From: Cliona cf. orientalis
Lineage: Eukaryota; Porifera; Demospongiae; Clionaida; Clionaidae
NCBI GenBank assembly: GCA_963930775.1
Contig: OZ005689.1
Location: 20,713,262 to 20,777,261 of the forward strand
DNA: 64,000 bases
Reading direction: 5' to 3'
In this document: positions 49,330-59,244 of the stretch, piece after piece
Layout: every line of letters begins with the position of its first letter
Position numbering within the stretch: position 1 is the stretch's first letter
Program-made: the position numbers and the translations under genes
The notes under the pieces: model-generated
Database searches by the model: none
What the model was told of the DNA's origin: nothing
Seen by the model: only the letters and a program-made list of their open reading frames with translations

Positions 49330-50720
49330 TCCCAGCCCCTCCCATTCATATCGTCCAGCGATCGCGGAGGCGTATGTATACCGGCGTATCGTATGGTGGC
49401 CAAGAAGGACACTATCCGTGGTACACATCGACCCCGACGCGTGAACACTTCTTCCGACGTTCGTTATCCGACGCACGAACCCCTCTCCCGACGTTCATCT
49501 TGCCCCGACATACGTTTTCCGACTCGTCAACCCCTCTCCCGACGTTCGTTTTCCCAACGCGCGTTTCCCAATGCGTGAACCTTTCCCGAAGTTCGTTTTC
49601 CCGACGCGTGAAATCCTCTGCCGACGCGTGAAACTTTTGAAACTGTTTCGATATGTGATACCTACTGGTCTTTCAACGCGTTTTCCCAACATGTGAAATC
49701 TTCCAACATGCGTTCTCGACTTGTGAAACACTCCCGATGTGCCACAGCGTGTACATACAAGCACTCTTTTAAAATAAGGGTTGCATGGGGTGTCACATAT
49801 GCATCCTCAGCTAACGGTGCAGATGAGCAGCAGAGACAGTCACTAGCTATAGTTATATTCATTGTCTGCGTTACAGCCGAAACTTTGTAGTACGCATGCG
49901 CAATATTTAGAATAACGCACAATAAATAATAATTATTATTTATTTAACTAAAAAGTGCAGAAGCATAGAAATTGCGCACTCTAGTTCATTTGTATTGCCA
50001 GTATAGTATTAATATTCCTAAGTTGCAATTAAGTTTAGTAGGAAAAGAGATGAACGTTTATTTAATAATAGAGAAGCGGTCATCCCGCCTATAAGCGTCT
50101 TTTGCGCGGCCACGCCCACATATATTTGTAGCCTCGAACTAGGCTCCTCCACCTCTACGCTTCTAGCGGCCTTATGATCTAGGCGTTTATTTAAGTGATA
50201 ACCACTTACTTGGCTCTCAAATGTGAAGGCTTAATTTGGGAGACCACTGCCAACCCCCAAGACATATGCGCACGGCGCTCTGTTTACTATACTGATATTT
50301 TGCAAACCGCTGTAGCTTCGGGAGATAAACGCACATCGAGAGCTTGAACCATACCTCTGATAAGGCCAATGTGGAAAAGTACGAAGCGGCAAACGAACGA
50401 CGGGAAAATGCATGTCGGACGAGGAAGAGTTTCATGCGTCGGACCCGAAATGCACGTCAGGAGGGGGTTCACGAGTCGGAAAACGCATGTCGGGATAGGA
50501 GTTCACGCGTCGGGAAACACATGTTGGGGGATCAATGTGACAGTGTACAATGGATAGTGTCCGTCTCGGCCACCATAGTTCGCGTGTCGGGAAAACAAGC
50601 ATCGGGAGAGGTGTTCACGCGTTGGAAAACATACGTCGGGAGAGGTGTTCACGCGTCGGGGTCGATGTGTACCACGGATAGTGTCCTTCTCGGCCACCAT
50701 AGTATCGCGAACGGGTCGGG
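49330..50720. mobile_element. Foldback element with tandem repeats in both arms
   Basis: The left arm (about 49330-49760) contains repeated units of roughly 38 bp around CTCCCGACGTTCGTTTTCC and GACGCGTGAA. The right arm (about 50390-50720) has the same units reverse-complemented (TTCACGCGTCGGG, GTCGGGAGAGG). The outer sequences TGGTGGCCAAGAAGGACACT and AGTGTCCTTCTCGGCCACCA pair perfectly except at one or two sites. The 630-bp centre has no coding exon. The architecture matches foldback elements such as FB or Galileo of flies; relationship not claimed. Confidence 0.75.
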
Positions 50721-51064
50721 ATCGCATTTGTGTCGTTACAGGTACATGTCTCTTGACTATAATATCTTTACTCCATGTTATAACACAAGCAGTAATTGGA
50801 GTACCAAAAATGGCCACAATAATTATATTGTATGCTATGGTTGGTTATGTCAATAACTTGTGGTCACACTGGGCATGGCACATTGTAATGTTTCTGGTGT
50901 AGTATAGCACCAATTACAAGCATCTGTAAGTGCAGCTAGGTCTATTTAGGCTAACATGAGATAGCTCTGCAATTTACTTTATTTTTCCATAATTCTAGAT
51001 GTACACTCCTTCCCTTTATAATATATGCTCCTGATTATATGTATTATGTTATAGGTTGTGTACA

Positions 51065-51360
51065 GAGCTCGTTTGCCATGCTGGCGCCATAGGCTGAAAT
51101 ACACAACCCATGTCAAGCCATTTATAATGTGCGATAATTAACTGCGAAAATCGTGACCAACCTCTGGGCGGTGCATATGAGTAAAACGCACATGGCCTGC
51201 AGTGGGTAGGCAATGCTTGTGGGCCTTGCCAAACGTGAAGCCAGTTTTTCAACAATTTTGTGTCGAATCACTCAGATGTCTCCTAAATTTTGCAATTTTT
51301 GTGGCTAATGATAGACTGACAAAACCAATTCCTTTACCCCTTGCACATACACGCATACTT
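51065..51360 (+). repeat. Interspersed repeat family A, copy 7
   Basis: Shares CAGAGCTCGTTTGCCATGCT, CATATGAGTAAAACGCACAT, GAAGCCAGTTTTTCAAC and the diverged end CCCCTTGCACATACACGC. Confidence 0.65.
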
Positions 51361-51399
51361 CATGGTGGTAGTGTATGTTTGGCAGTGTCACATGTATAC

Positions 51400-52270
51400 C
51401 CACATGGGAAGTTATTGCTGGGGTGCGTACATAATTATAATTATACCATGGAATCCGATAAGTTATGCGTGTGAGAAGTAAGGCTGAATTTATAACAATA
51501 ATATAGTTATTTGGCAGTTGGAAAAGTGAAAATTATTGGCCGCCAATTTTTATTGCTAACTACATATATTATAATCTACCTAGTATATCTATGTTGCATT
51601 TGGAATCTGCTCAAAGCAAGCAATTAAAGTTAACACTTCTGACATTTTTGGTACTAACGAAATGGAAAAAAAGGCATAGAGAATGCGTACACAGCAGCTA
51701 CATAACTTTATAATTGTCATACTCAGTGCTCGCAATAACTTTTTCAGATGTAAGGATAAAGTGTCCTGGTGTTTTCAAAATGGTCAGACATTTAAATTTT
51801 GATTGGACATCATGCAATCATATTTTTGGCATATGCATGGAATGATGTCTTATCAAGAGGCTTATCATTGGCTTATAGTTAGCTGACTTGTGAATATGTA
51901 CATGCAAGAAGTCGGTTACAAATAATATACTGCCTCGATGATGACAACAGGTTCTATAGCCAAATTTGATTAAGCCAGCATAACATAACAGGTATAAGTA
52001 AGCTTTGAGAATGACTATTGTGTTAGCATTGTAAGCATCAATTGGCAGAGTTTTAGGGTATGCAATTAATTGCAAGTATATAACCACTGGCAGCTGTAGA
52101 GCACAAAAGGAACCCACCCGAGCATGGCAAGTCATTAGTACAGTAACCTACATTTTTACTGCTGATTTTGACTATTTAGTAAGCATTCCCCAATCTCTAC
52201 CCAGGCTTAGCCCTGGTATGCCCTGGCCTGCAGCCGCCTATGACTGTATAGTTGTTTGATGTGGGTAAAA
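51400..52270. other. No gene seen
   Basis: AT-rich sequence. The longest frame (minus, 105 codons at 51818-52135) has no recognisable domain or splice-bounded shape, and I do not support it as a gene. Confidence 0.4.
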
Positions 52271-52275
52271 TTTAA

Positions 52276-52726
52276 TACCGTATTTTCTCGTTATTAGGCG
52301 CATTTCGCTTATAAGCGCATGCTATTATGTTGTCCTATGCACTCGTTGTTAGGCGCATTTCACATATAAGCGCATAATATGTGATAGATAGTATGATATG
52401 ACCATTGACCTCGATATCTGCACGATTGCTAGCTTGCTCAGGGCTCCAACCTTTTTTAATTAGTCGAAATCACGATGGCTAGTCGATTCTCAGGTTCTTC
52501 CATTAATATACACCATTTCGACCTGGGCGGAATGCAGTAACGTGAACGATTGTGCGATCGATCGATTGGCCACGCCCCTTAAATGATACCGCGAACGCGC
52601 ATGCATTCTTGATTTAGCTATTTTTAGTTAGGCGCATCTCGCTGTTAGGCACACTTCGTTATTAAGCGCAGGTTTTCTTCCTGTGGAGATACAAGTGCAT
52701 GCGCTTAATAGTGGGAAAATACGGTA
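52276..52726. mobile_element. TACCGTA-ended MITE, type 5
   Basis: Starts TACCGTATTTTCTCGTTATT and ends AATAGTGGGAAAATACGGTA. Internal words GGCGCATTTCGCTTATAAGC and GCGCATCTCGCTGTTAGGC are arranged as direct and inverted repeats at both ends. Confidence 0.85.
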
Positions 52727-53402
52727 TTATAACAGAGGGTCTTCTATTATAATAGTTTCATAGATTGTCAGACAGTCATTGAAAGACTACATCTATATAT
52801 AAGGCTAGGCAAACTTGATTTAATGTTTCTCATCAGCCAGTTTCAGGATTTAAGAGCGGACAGGTGGTCATTGTTCATCATTGATTTTACTCTTTGGTAA
52901 GATGTTAAAGCTATGCGCATGCACAGAACCACTCCCACAGGGCAATAAATGGGCGTGCCTCACGTTTGAAGGTAATATTGAAAGTTGAAGCAGGTGTCTG
53001 AAGTAGGGCGCCGGCACTGATGAGAAACAAGGAATCAACTTTTGCCTGGCCTAATGTTACAGTATAACACAATGTCATCAATTATTTTTATGCCCCAATC
53101 AAGAGTATAGCTACTGTATAGCTGGAAAATTTGGCAGTTTGGCGGTCTGACTTGCAACTGCCAAATTAAAATCCGCCAATATTTCTTACTCATGTGTGGC
53201 AGCATAATGGGCAATTTATTGGGGATTTAGGTACGTGCACTTCTTGAGGATTTTTTTTTAATTGGAATTTGAAACTTGGTGTGTTAAAACCTTATATTAT
53301 TGTTTTGATAAGGTGCAACAGACGAAGTAATTGTTAACGATATCATTCTTTAAAGCCTATAAGGAAACGCTATGATGTTAGTTTCATTAGGTACAAACAA
53401 GG

Positions 53403-53558
53403 TACTGTAAAGCGAAATTTTATGCATGTGAAAAATTTATGCAAATTCGTCAAAACGGGCCTTGTTGATAATTTGTGCAATTTTTATAATTTTATGCATT
53501 TTAATGTTCCGTGTATTGTAACAATTATGGTGCAACAAAAAAATGTCACTTTACGGTA
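53403..53558. mobile_element. TACTGTA/TACGGTA-ended short MITE, type 6
   Basis: TACTGTAAAGCGAAATTTTA at the left is mirrored by AAAATGTCACTTTACGGTA at the right. The interior repeats ATTTTATGCA and TTTATGCAAATT. About 156 bp. Confidence 0.7.
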
Positions 53559-53869
53559 GCTTCATTATTATATAACAATAAATTATTATGTGATAGGTGG
53601 TGCTGTGGTATGGTATGCATAATAATTTACATGTACGTACTTGGGCAGAATACTATCCCATAAACTTATTAAAGGTGGGTATAGTTTAAATATAACTTTG
53701 CCAGTTCTAATAGTGCATTAGTACTCAGAGGTCTATAGTCACAGATCTGTGACAGAACTGGCTGGTAAACTGATTAGTCTTATTAACTTGCTTCTCCCTA
53801 GCCCGTCCCCTTGTTATATATATACAACGAAAAATATTTTTCAGACGATGATTTTTCTTATATAGTCCA

Positions 53870-54210
53870 TGTCATTACATGAGGGCATGGATACGCGTCT
53901 TTGATGCGCCCGGTTGCTATGAACGCGCGGCGCGGGCGGAGAGAAGTCAGCGCTTACAAGGCTCGGGATTGGTCAGAACTGTAGGGCCGTGTGTACAAAG
54001 AAGGGTGGCCTTAATGCCTCGGGCCATAGAGACGCATTGTCGAACGATCGGCGCGAAAGCGCCGCGCGTTTCGAGAGGCCTGGTAAAGCAGGCGCTGGCG
54101 CTAGCCACCGAGCCTCGAGCGAAGCGAGAGGCGAGGTCTGTTCTTTGTCTTACCTATCAGTAGTCCGGTAGCAACGTTCGAGCAGAGCGAGGACGTTGCC
54201 ATTGCACACT
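53870..54210. other. GC- and CpG-rich island
   Basis: About 340 bp of markedly higher GC than its surroundings, with GCGCGGCGCGGGCGG, GATCGGCGCGAAAGCGCCGC and a CGAGCGAAGCGAGAGGCGAG palindromic block. A plus-strand frame of 95 codons is open but lacks recognisable features. It may be a promoter island or a GC-rich repeat. Confidence 0.5.
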
Positions 54211-54449
54211 TAGTTGGTAGTTGCTTGCTATGAGGGGTGTGGTCTCTGCCACCGCTTCAATCTGTGCGCATGCGCACGGTACTAATAGCTACTCTTGACC
54301 AGGCAGGATACATGAACTACATCTCTATGTTTTGTGAGCATGTACTGTTAATAGATGATCATGCATGCTAGGCACATTATCCCATGATTGTGACATTAAA
54401 CATACTTGTTCTTCTATAGGATAGTTATTTTATTCCATGAGTCACAAAA

Positions 54450-54690
54450 CTAAAAGTCAATGCTTTGTTTTCAAATATTATGGTACCTTATGATGATATT
54501 GTGCGTATTGATATCTCCTAAATGCAATTGCAGTAAATATAGTGTGATCATAAAGTTGGTTGAAAGTCAATACTTTGTTTTCAAATAATAATTATGGTAC
54601 CTTGTGATGACATTGTGCATATCGATATCTCCCAAATGCATTGCAGTAAATATACACCTACATGTATAGCAGTGTGATCATAAAATTGGT
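54450..54690 (+). repeat. Two-copy tandem duplication (unit about 115-125 bp)
   Basis: AAAGTCAATGCTTTGTTTTC through GCAGTAAATATAGTGTGATC is repeated as AAAGTCAATACTTTGTTTTC through GTGTGATCATAAAATTGG with small indels. Confidence 0.85.
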
Positions 54691-54984
54691 AGTCTGTATG
54701 CAGTATACCATTGTTGGTGAGTTTTTTTATAAAGCAGGTATTTTCCCTTTCAGTATGTATGTTGTATTTAAGCTATATTACGCAAGACATGCAGAAAATT
54801 TTGTACTTGGTGGCCCCCTAAAGTCTGTTTCATACTTCATACCAGTGTTGACATGCACATAAGCAGACAATGTTGTTTTAATGTTATGATGTTAAAGGTC
54901 TGCTGAATGTCAATCGAATTTGGGAAACTACGTATACATAGTATACATAATATGTATACACCCTGTCCATTGGTTTGGTCAAAC

Positions 54985-55655
54985 ATGTTGGATACTAGTG
55001 TTATTTATGCTGCTCTAACTTGCAGTATTCTGCCTCTCTGTTGGCTCACACAGTGTTCCTCCTTACAACAAAACAAGGCTGGCTGTCCACTCTGGCATAT
55101 TTTGAAAGAAAATGGAAAGTGTGAGTGTGGTGAAACTTACAGTGACTGTGTAAGTTGCGACAATAATATCCATAAATGAAGGAGTTTGTTTAACATGGAA
55201 CAACTCTACTAATAGAGCAGAGCAGAGCAGAGCTTCATTCGTGTCTGTTCAGTTCTCTGTGCGATAATAAACGCATTCAGTGTCAAAATAATATTCCTTC
55301 ATACCGCGTTTCAGTGAATATTTCTGGTGAATCACTGAATAAAATAACTTGTGGTGGCTACAACAGACAAGGAGCTCAGTGTGGGCAGTGCCTTAACCAC
55401 TATGGTCCAGCTATTTTTTTCTGATGGTGTTTCTTGTGCCGATTGCTTCAAATAATTTTATAAGCACATTTGGATTTTAAATCTTTTCCTTCAGTTACTT
55501 ATGGTGACATTCATGTGCTTACTATTTATAGCTTTACAAATCAGTGCAACAGCTAGTCCTCACAACATCATCATGGTGTACGCACAACTAACAGCAACAG
55601 CTCTAAAATTTAATGGAGACTTGCACATAAACTTGAATTGCTTGTAATATGTTAG
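54985..55655 (+). pseudogene. Decayed Cys-rich membrane receptor-like gene of a sponge family
   Basis: From an ATG at 54985 a signal-peptide-like start (MLDTSVIYAALTCSILPLCW) leads to CPLWHILKENGKCECGETYS. After a frameshift the sequence resumes as EGVCLTWNNST. A stop and a gap follow, then YRVSVNISGESLNKITCGGY and NRQGAQCGQCLNHYGPAIFF. A further slip leads to SDGVSCADCFK, a stop, and a hydrophobic membrane-like segment, WILNLFLQLLMVTFMCLLFI, then TASPHNIIMVYAQLTA. This order (signal peptide, CPxW..CECG block, CGxYNRxGxxCGxC block, membrane helix) matches a multi-copy family I associate with sponge gene models, whose function is not known to me. At least two frameshifts and two stops mark it as a pseudogene. 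The 3' membrane region is missing beyond 55655. Confidence 0.65.
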
Positions 55656-55852
55656 AGTATTATCTATGGTGGCACGATGCTGCCATCAGTAACTGGCGTC
55701 TGAGCAAAAGTATAAATGTCATGCGGTTACATTCGCTCATTCTCATGTTTTGCAAGTTAAAGATGGAGCTTGCCTAGTTGTCAGTGTTTTCAAGAGCTGA
55801 GGGCTGTGTACATGTAGTTGAAGCCAAGCAAACAGACATGAACATAGTCTAC

Positions 55853-56260
55853 TCCATAATTACCCCATGCACACGTGCAAGGGGTAAAGCAATGGTTTTG
55901 TCTGTTATTATCATGAAAATTGCCAGATCTTGAGTGCTAGGCATCTGTACATGCTGTAACTAACAAATCGGTTGACATCGGTGATAAACTGGTTTTTGTG
56001 TGCTTCGAATTGCTGAACGTGGCTCACTAGCGCTACAAATCGTGCACTTTCCGTTCAGCATGCCTGTGGTTTACCGACTGCACCCATTGCATGTACTTGC
56101 TGATGTGACTCGACTGCGCATGCTCGATCTCAAAGTAGGAGCACCACAGACCCTTCCAATCGTATCTATGTTGATAGCAGCCGAACTGTACTGTACATGC
56201 ATATGCAATATCTCCTGACCCAAAAAGCTTTACTTTGTACTGTACTACGCATACATCAGC
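55853..56260 (-). repeat. Interspersed repeat family A, copy 8
   Basis: Reverse orientation: ATTACCCCATGCACACGTGC, AAGGGGTAAAGCAATGGTTT, TTGCCAGATCTTGAGTGCTA, and CTACAAATCGTGCACTTTCC. Confidence 0.75.
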
Positions 56261-56740
56261 TATAATTGTAAGTTCTTTCCTCACTCCCTATCTATACCAT
56301 TACATGCATACAACTGGTGGAGGCTTAAATTGGGTAAAGCAGGCAGGGAGGTGAACAAATATTTGGCACTGCTTAGGAAGTTTCTACATGATTTAGAAAA
56401 TCTATCGACGGAAGAACTGTATGTATATAGATTCCCAAACAATTGTGGAGCCTATAATTAAGGGCTTCTAAATCACGTAGGAACTATCAAACAATTTTAG
56501 ATCCTAGCAACAATGCCCATGTAATTTAAAGCTTTACATAATAAACTGCTGCCTATCAACAATATCCTAAACCATAGGCAACAATTTTTATGAGTGTTTA
56601 TTCGGAAATTAATATACCATGCACCTGCTTGGTCCAATCAGACTTTCAGTTGTTTGTAACAACTAGGATCTAAGATCATGCATTGAATATCTATTCATTC
56701 AACCCACTCTGCTACATAATATATATTTTTACAAGGGTGT
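56261..56740. other. No gene seen
   Basis: AT-rich sequence without a supported exon or strong repeat. Confidence 0.4.
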
Positions 56741-57040
56741 ACACACCGGGGGGGGGGGGGGGGGGGGGGGGCTTTGGGGGCTGAAGCCCCCCCAGATTTT
56801 CAGCTTTGCATTATATTTTATTGGGAGCAGTTATTGACTTTATCAAATGTTGGGTTTTATCAGTCTAAAGCCTCCAAATTGAAATTTTACTCTACCAAAT
56901 TCACGAGAATTTCTCCTCAAAAGTGCATTTTTATGATATTTTCAATAATAGGGCAGAAAATTTTCGCGCGCTTCGCACGCAATAATCATTAAGCCCCCCC
57001 ACATTGTAAACTGTGTCTACGCCCATGTATTATAAAGAAT
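56741..57040. repeat. Poly-G run with GGGGGGCTT..AAGCCCCCCC element remnant
   Basis: A run of 24 G at 56748-56771 precedes GGGGGCTGAAGCCCCCCCAG. CATTAAGCCCCCCCACATTG at 56989 and TGTGTCTACGCCC suggest the far end of a degraded hAT-like repeat. Confidence 0.5.
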
Positions 57041-57105
57041 TTATCTCTATTCATAGTACAAATTGTGTTGTATGGAGCTCGATTCTTTTACTTTGATCTA
57101 TATAG

Positions 57106-58890
57106 GACTTTGATATCAGTTTCACTACTAATGAAGATCCTAATGATGAATCGTTTGTGATCGAATCTGCTGATGACTCTATTCACCTCTCTACACCACC
57201 CCCTCCATTTATATGTAGTCATACCATACAGACTGTTAGTATACCACATAAACTTCGCTTTGTGGACTTGACCCAACTGGATAAGTTCATAAAGCAACTA
57301 AACAGTATGCGAATGTGTGGGCTTGGAGGAGCTGTTTCCATTAAGTACAACTGTAATGGTTGCGGTAAACATGAGGCACACTTTGAAACATCCTCCAAGA
57401 ATGAGTTGTACAATACCAGTGACATTAGTATGTCTGTACAGGTGGCGTTCATTGTGGCTGGATGCACCCATACCACTTATTACAAGACACTAAAGCATGC
57501 ACTGGGTATTGATGCTGTTCAGTGGACCACCTTTCAGTCAACCATTAAACGAATGTTTCCCATTGTACAAGACATGGTTGACAGAATGTGTGAAGAAGCT
57601 AAAACAGAGATGAAAACCATGAACCAAGATGAACTTGGTTCATGGAATCGTGCTGTCACATCTGCTGATGGTGCATGGATGACACGTGGTCATCACAGCA
57701 AGAACTTTACGTTCAGTATTCGCAACTACTACACTGGAGCTCTTCTTTATCGAAAGCATCTCTGCCAGAAAGGCAGAGATGATTTGATAAATGAGGAACT
57801 CTCCCAGGGAACATCCAAGGGAGCAGGATATGCTGCATGCCTCACTTTCAAAAAAGCAAAGGAGGAAGGCATCAACATTGCCATTCACTGGCAAGATGCT
57901 GATTCCTCCTCTTCAATGCAATGACAGAGCACTTTCCTGATGCAGAGATCATATCTGTGGTGGGCATGCTGGGAAGGCTCACAAAAAGCAACTGGAAAAT
58001 CTTGCTAAAAAGAAATCTTTCACTGATCAATTAAAAAAGAAGCATCATGAAAGATTTCCACAAGTTGATTCAGTGGTCTGTCATTGTGAGAAACGGCACA
58101 AACCTGGATGTGGCTGTTTGTCAGAAGCATTTATTGAGAAAGCACGAAACAATTTTTCACTCATCCTCTCAAATAGTGAATCTGCGCATGAGTTTGCTGA
58201 AGCTTTGAAAGCATTACCTAGGCATGCATGTGATAAGCATGAGTGGGATGGAGGGAAATGCATGTTTCATGCACTAAAAATTTGCTCTTGTGGGAAGTGT
58301 GAGGATGATGCAGAGCTCAAGTGTGGTGGAAAAGACTATCACACAAGGCAGATGCTCAAGTGCCCTATGCATTCTTTAGCCTATGAAATTGAGTGCCATC
58401 AAAGGGCTTCAAAGTCTGAGCAACTTTTCACCCCATTCTCAAACGAGGCCACTCAAACTGGCTTGAGGTGTCACACAATGTTTTCATACGCTTTCGGCCA
58501 AAACATATCTACCTAGAGAGGCTTCACTATACCTTATCCACAGAGCTTGCACTGTTGCAGTCTAACATGACTTACTTGTACAGAAAGTGTGGATCGCAGT
58601 ATCATTGTGTAGTTGAATTGTTCAGATGTTTGAAGCTACCGGTGTTTGAAGGTGTTCATAGGGCACTTGAAGAATTCAATGAGCTGAGAATGGAAAAATT
58701 GGAGCATGTAAAGACTGAAAAGTCTAAAAAGAGGAGAATAATGCTCAAGGTCAAGAGAACTAAGGATGCACAGTGCCGTAAGGAATGGTAAAAAAAACAT
58801 GGCCATGATACTTATGGTGACGATGAAGACAGTGATACTGCTGAACTAAAGCCCAAAGAAAAAAAAAAGCAAAAAGGGACAAAAAATGGA
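57106..58890 (+). pseudogene. Mutator-like (MULE-type) transposase, frameshifted
   Basis: The frame opens after a TATATAG acceptor at 57106, so at least one upstream exon is missing. The protein includes MCGLGGAVSIKYNCNGCGKH and the transposase-style core NRAVTSADGAWMTRGHHSKN. It continues with IHWQDADSSSS, then CGGHAGKAHKKQL, HCEKRHKPGCGCLSEAFIEK, HEWDGGKCMFHALKICSCGK and NVFIRFRPKHIYLERLHYTL. Frame slips occur near 57915, 57957 and 58432, and a TAA interrupts at 58789. The DGxW...QDAD order is typical of a MULE-related family with many uncharacterised members in sponges and cnidarians (family knowledge). Cys/His clusters CGCLS and CSCGKC suggest metal binding. The copy is decayed or contains consensus indels. 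Confidence 0.7.
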
Positions 58891-59185
58891 AGGGCAATGT
58901 AAGTGTGGGTCTACAACACACTTACGTACCTCCCATAAGCAGTGCCCCTACAATAGGAGATTAAAAAATGCTCCCACTCCACCACACATAGATGATGATG
59001 CATCTCCACTTGACAGTGACCTGTCAGATGATGATAATTTGTCACTCCCCAATGACAATTTATCCGATGAAAGTGAGAGTACCTCCAATGATGACTGGTG
59101 CTATGAAGATGACATTATCAGCAGTGATATGTGTGTTTGTGGAGCCCTTGGTCGAGCACATAAACGAGATTGTCCCATGAGCTGA
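58886..59185 (+). CDS. Zinc-knuckle tail segment of the MULE-type transposase
   Basis: This frame carries two similar short Cys/His motifs, CKCGSTTHLRTSHKQCPYNR at the start and CVCGALGRAHKRDCPMS at the end, separated by a strongly acidic linker rich in Asp and Ser. The spacing C-x-C-G-x(n)-H-x(n)-C-P is shared. It is probably the C-terminus of the preceding transposase, displaced by a frameshift in the A-rich tract near 58866, and not a separate gene. The acidic linker (SDLSDDDN, DDWCYEDD) is unusual for a DNA-binding tail. Confidence 0.55.
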   Translation: MEGQCKCGSTTHLRTSHKQCPYNRRLKNAPTPPHIDDDASPLDSDLSDDDNLSLPNDNLSDESESTSNDDWCYEDDIISSDMCVCGALGRAHKRDCPMS

Positions 59186-59244
59186 AGGAGTAGTTTCCCT
59201 ACAGAAGTGTATAGTATAGATTGTCGTCTTAGCCAATCCGATTC

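Noticed and set aside
49374..49760. Overlapping frames with repeated PLSRRSF-like peptides
   Set aside because: They translate the tandem units of the foldback arms in three frames, so there is no frame-specific conservation.
50344..50856. 170-codon frame
   Set aside because: Runs through the same tandem units in the right arm and then random sequence; no protein features.
51818..52135. 105-codon minus-strand frame
   Set aside because: Hydrophobic, low-complexity composition in AT-rich DNA; no domain or splice border.
53879..54163. 95-codon frame in the GC island
   Set aside because: High GC lowers stop frequency; the Arg/Ala-rich composition follows from base content and nothing is recognised.
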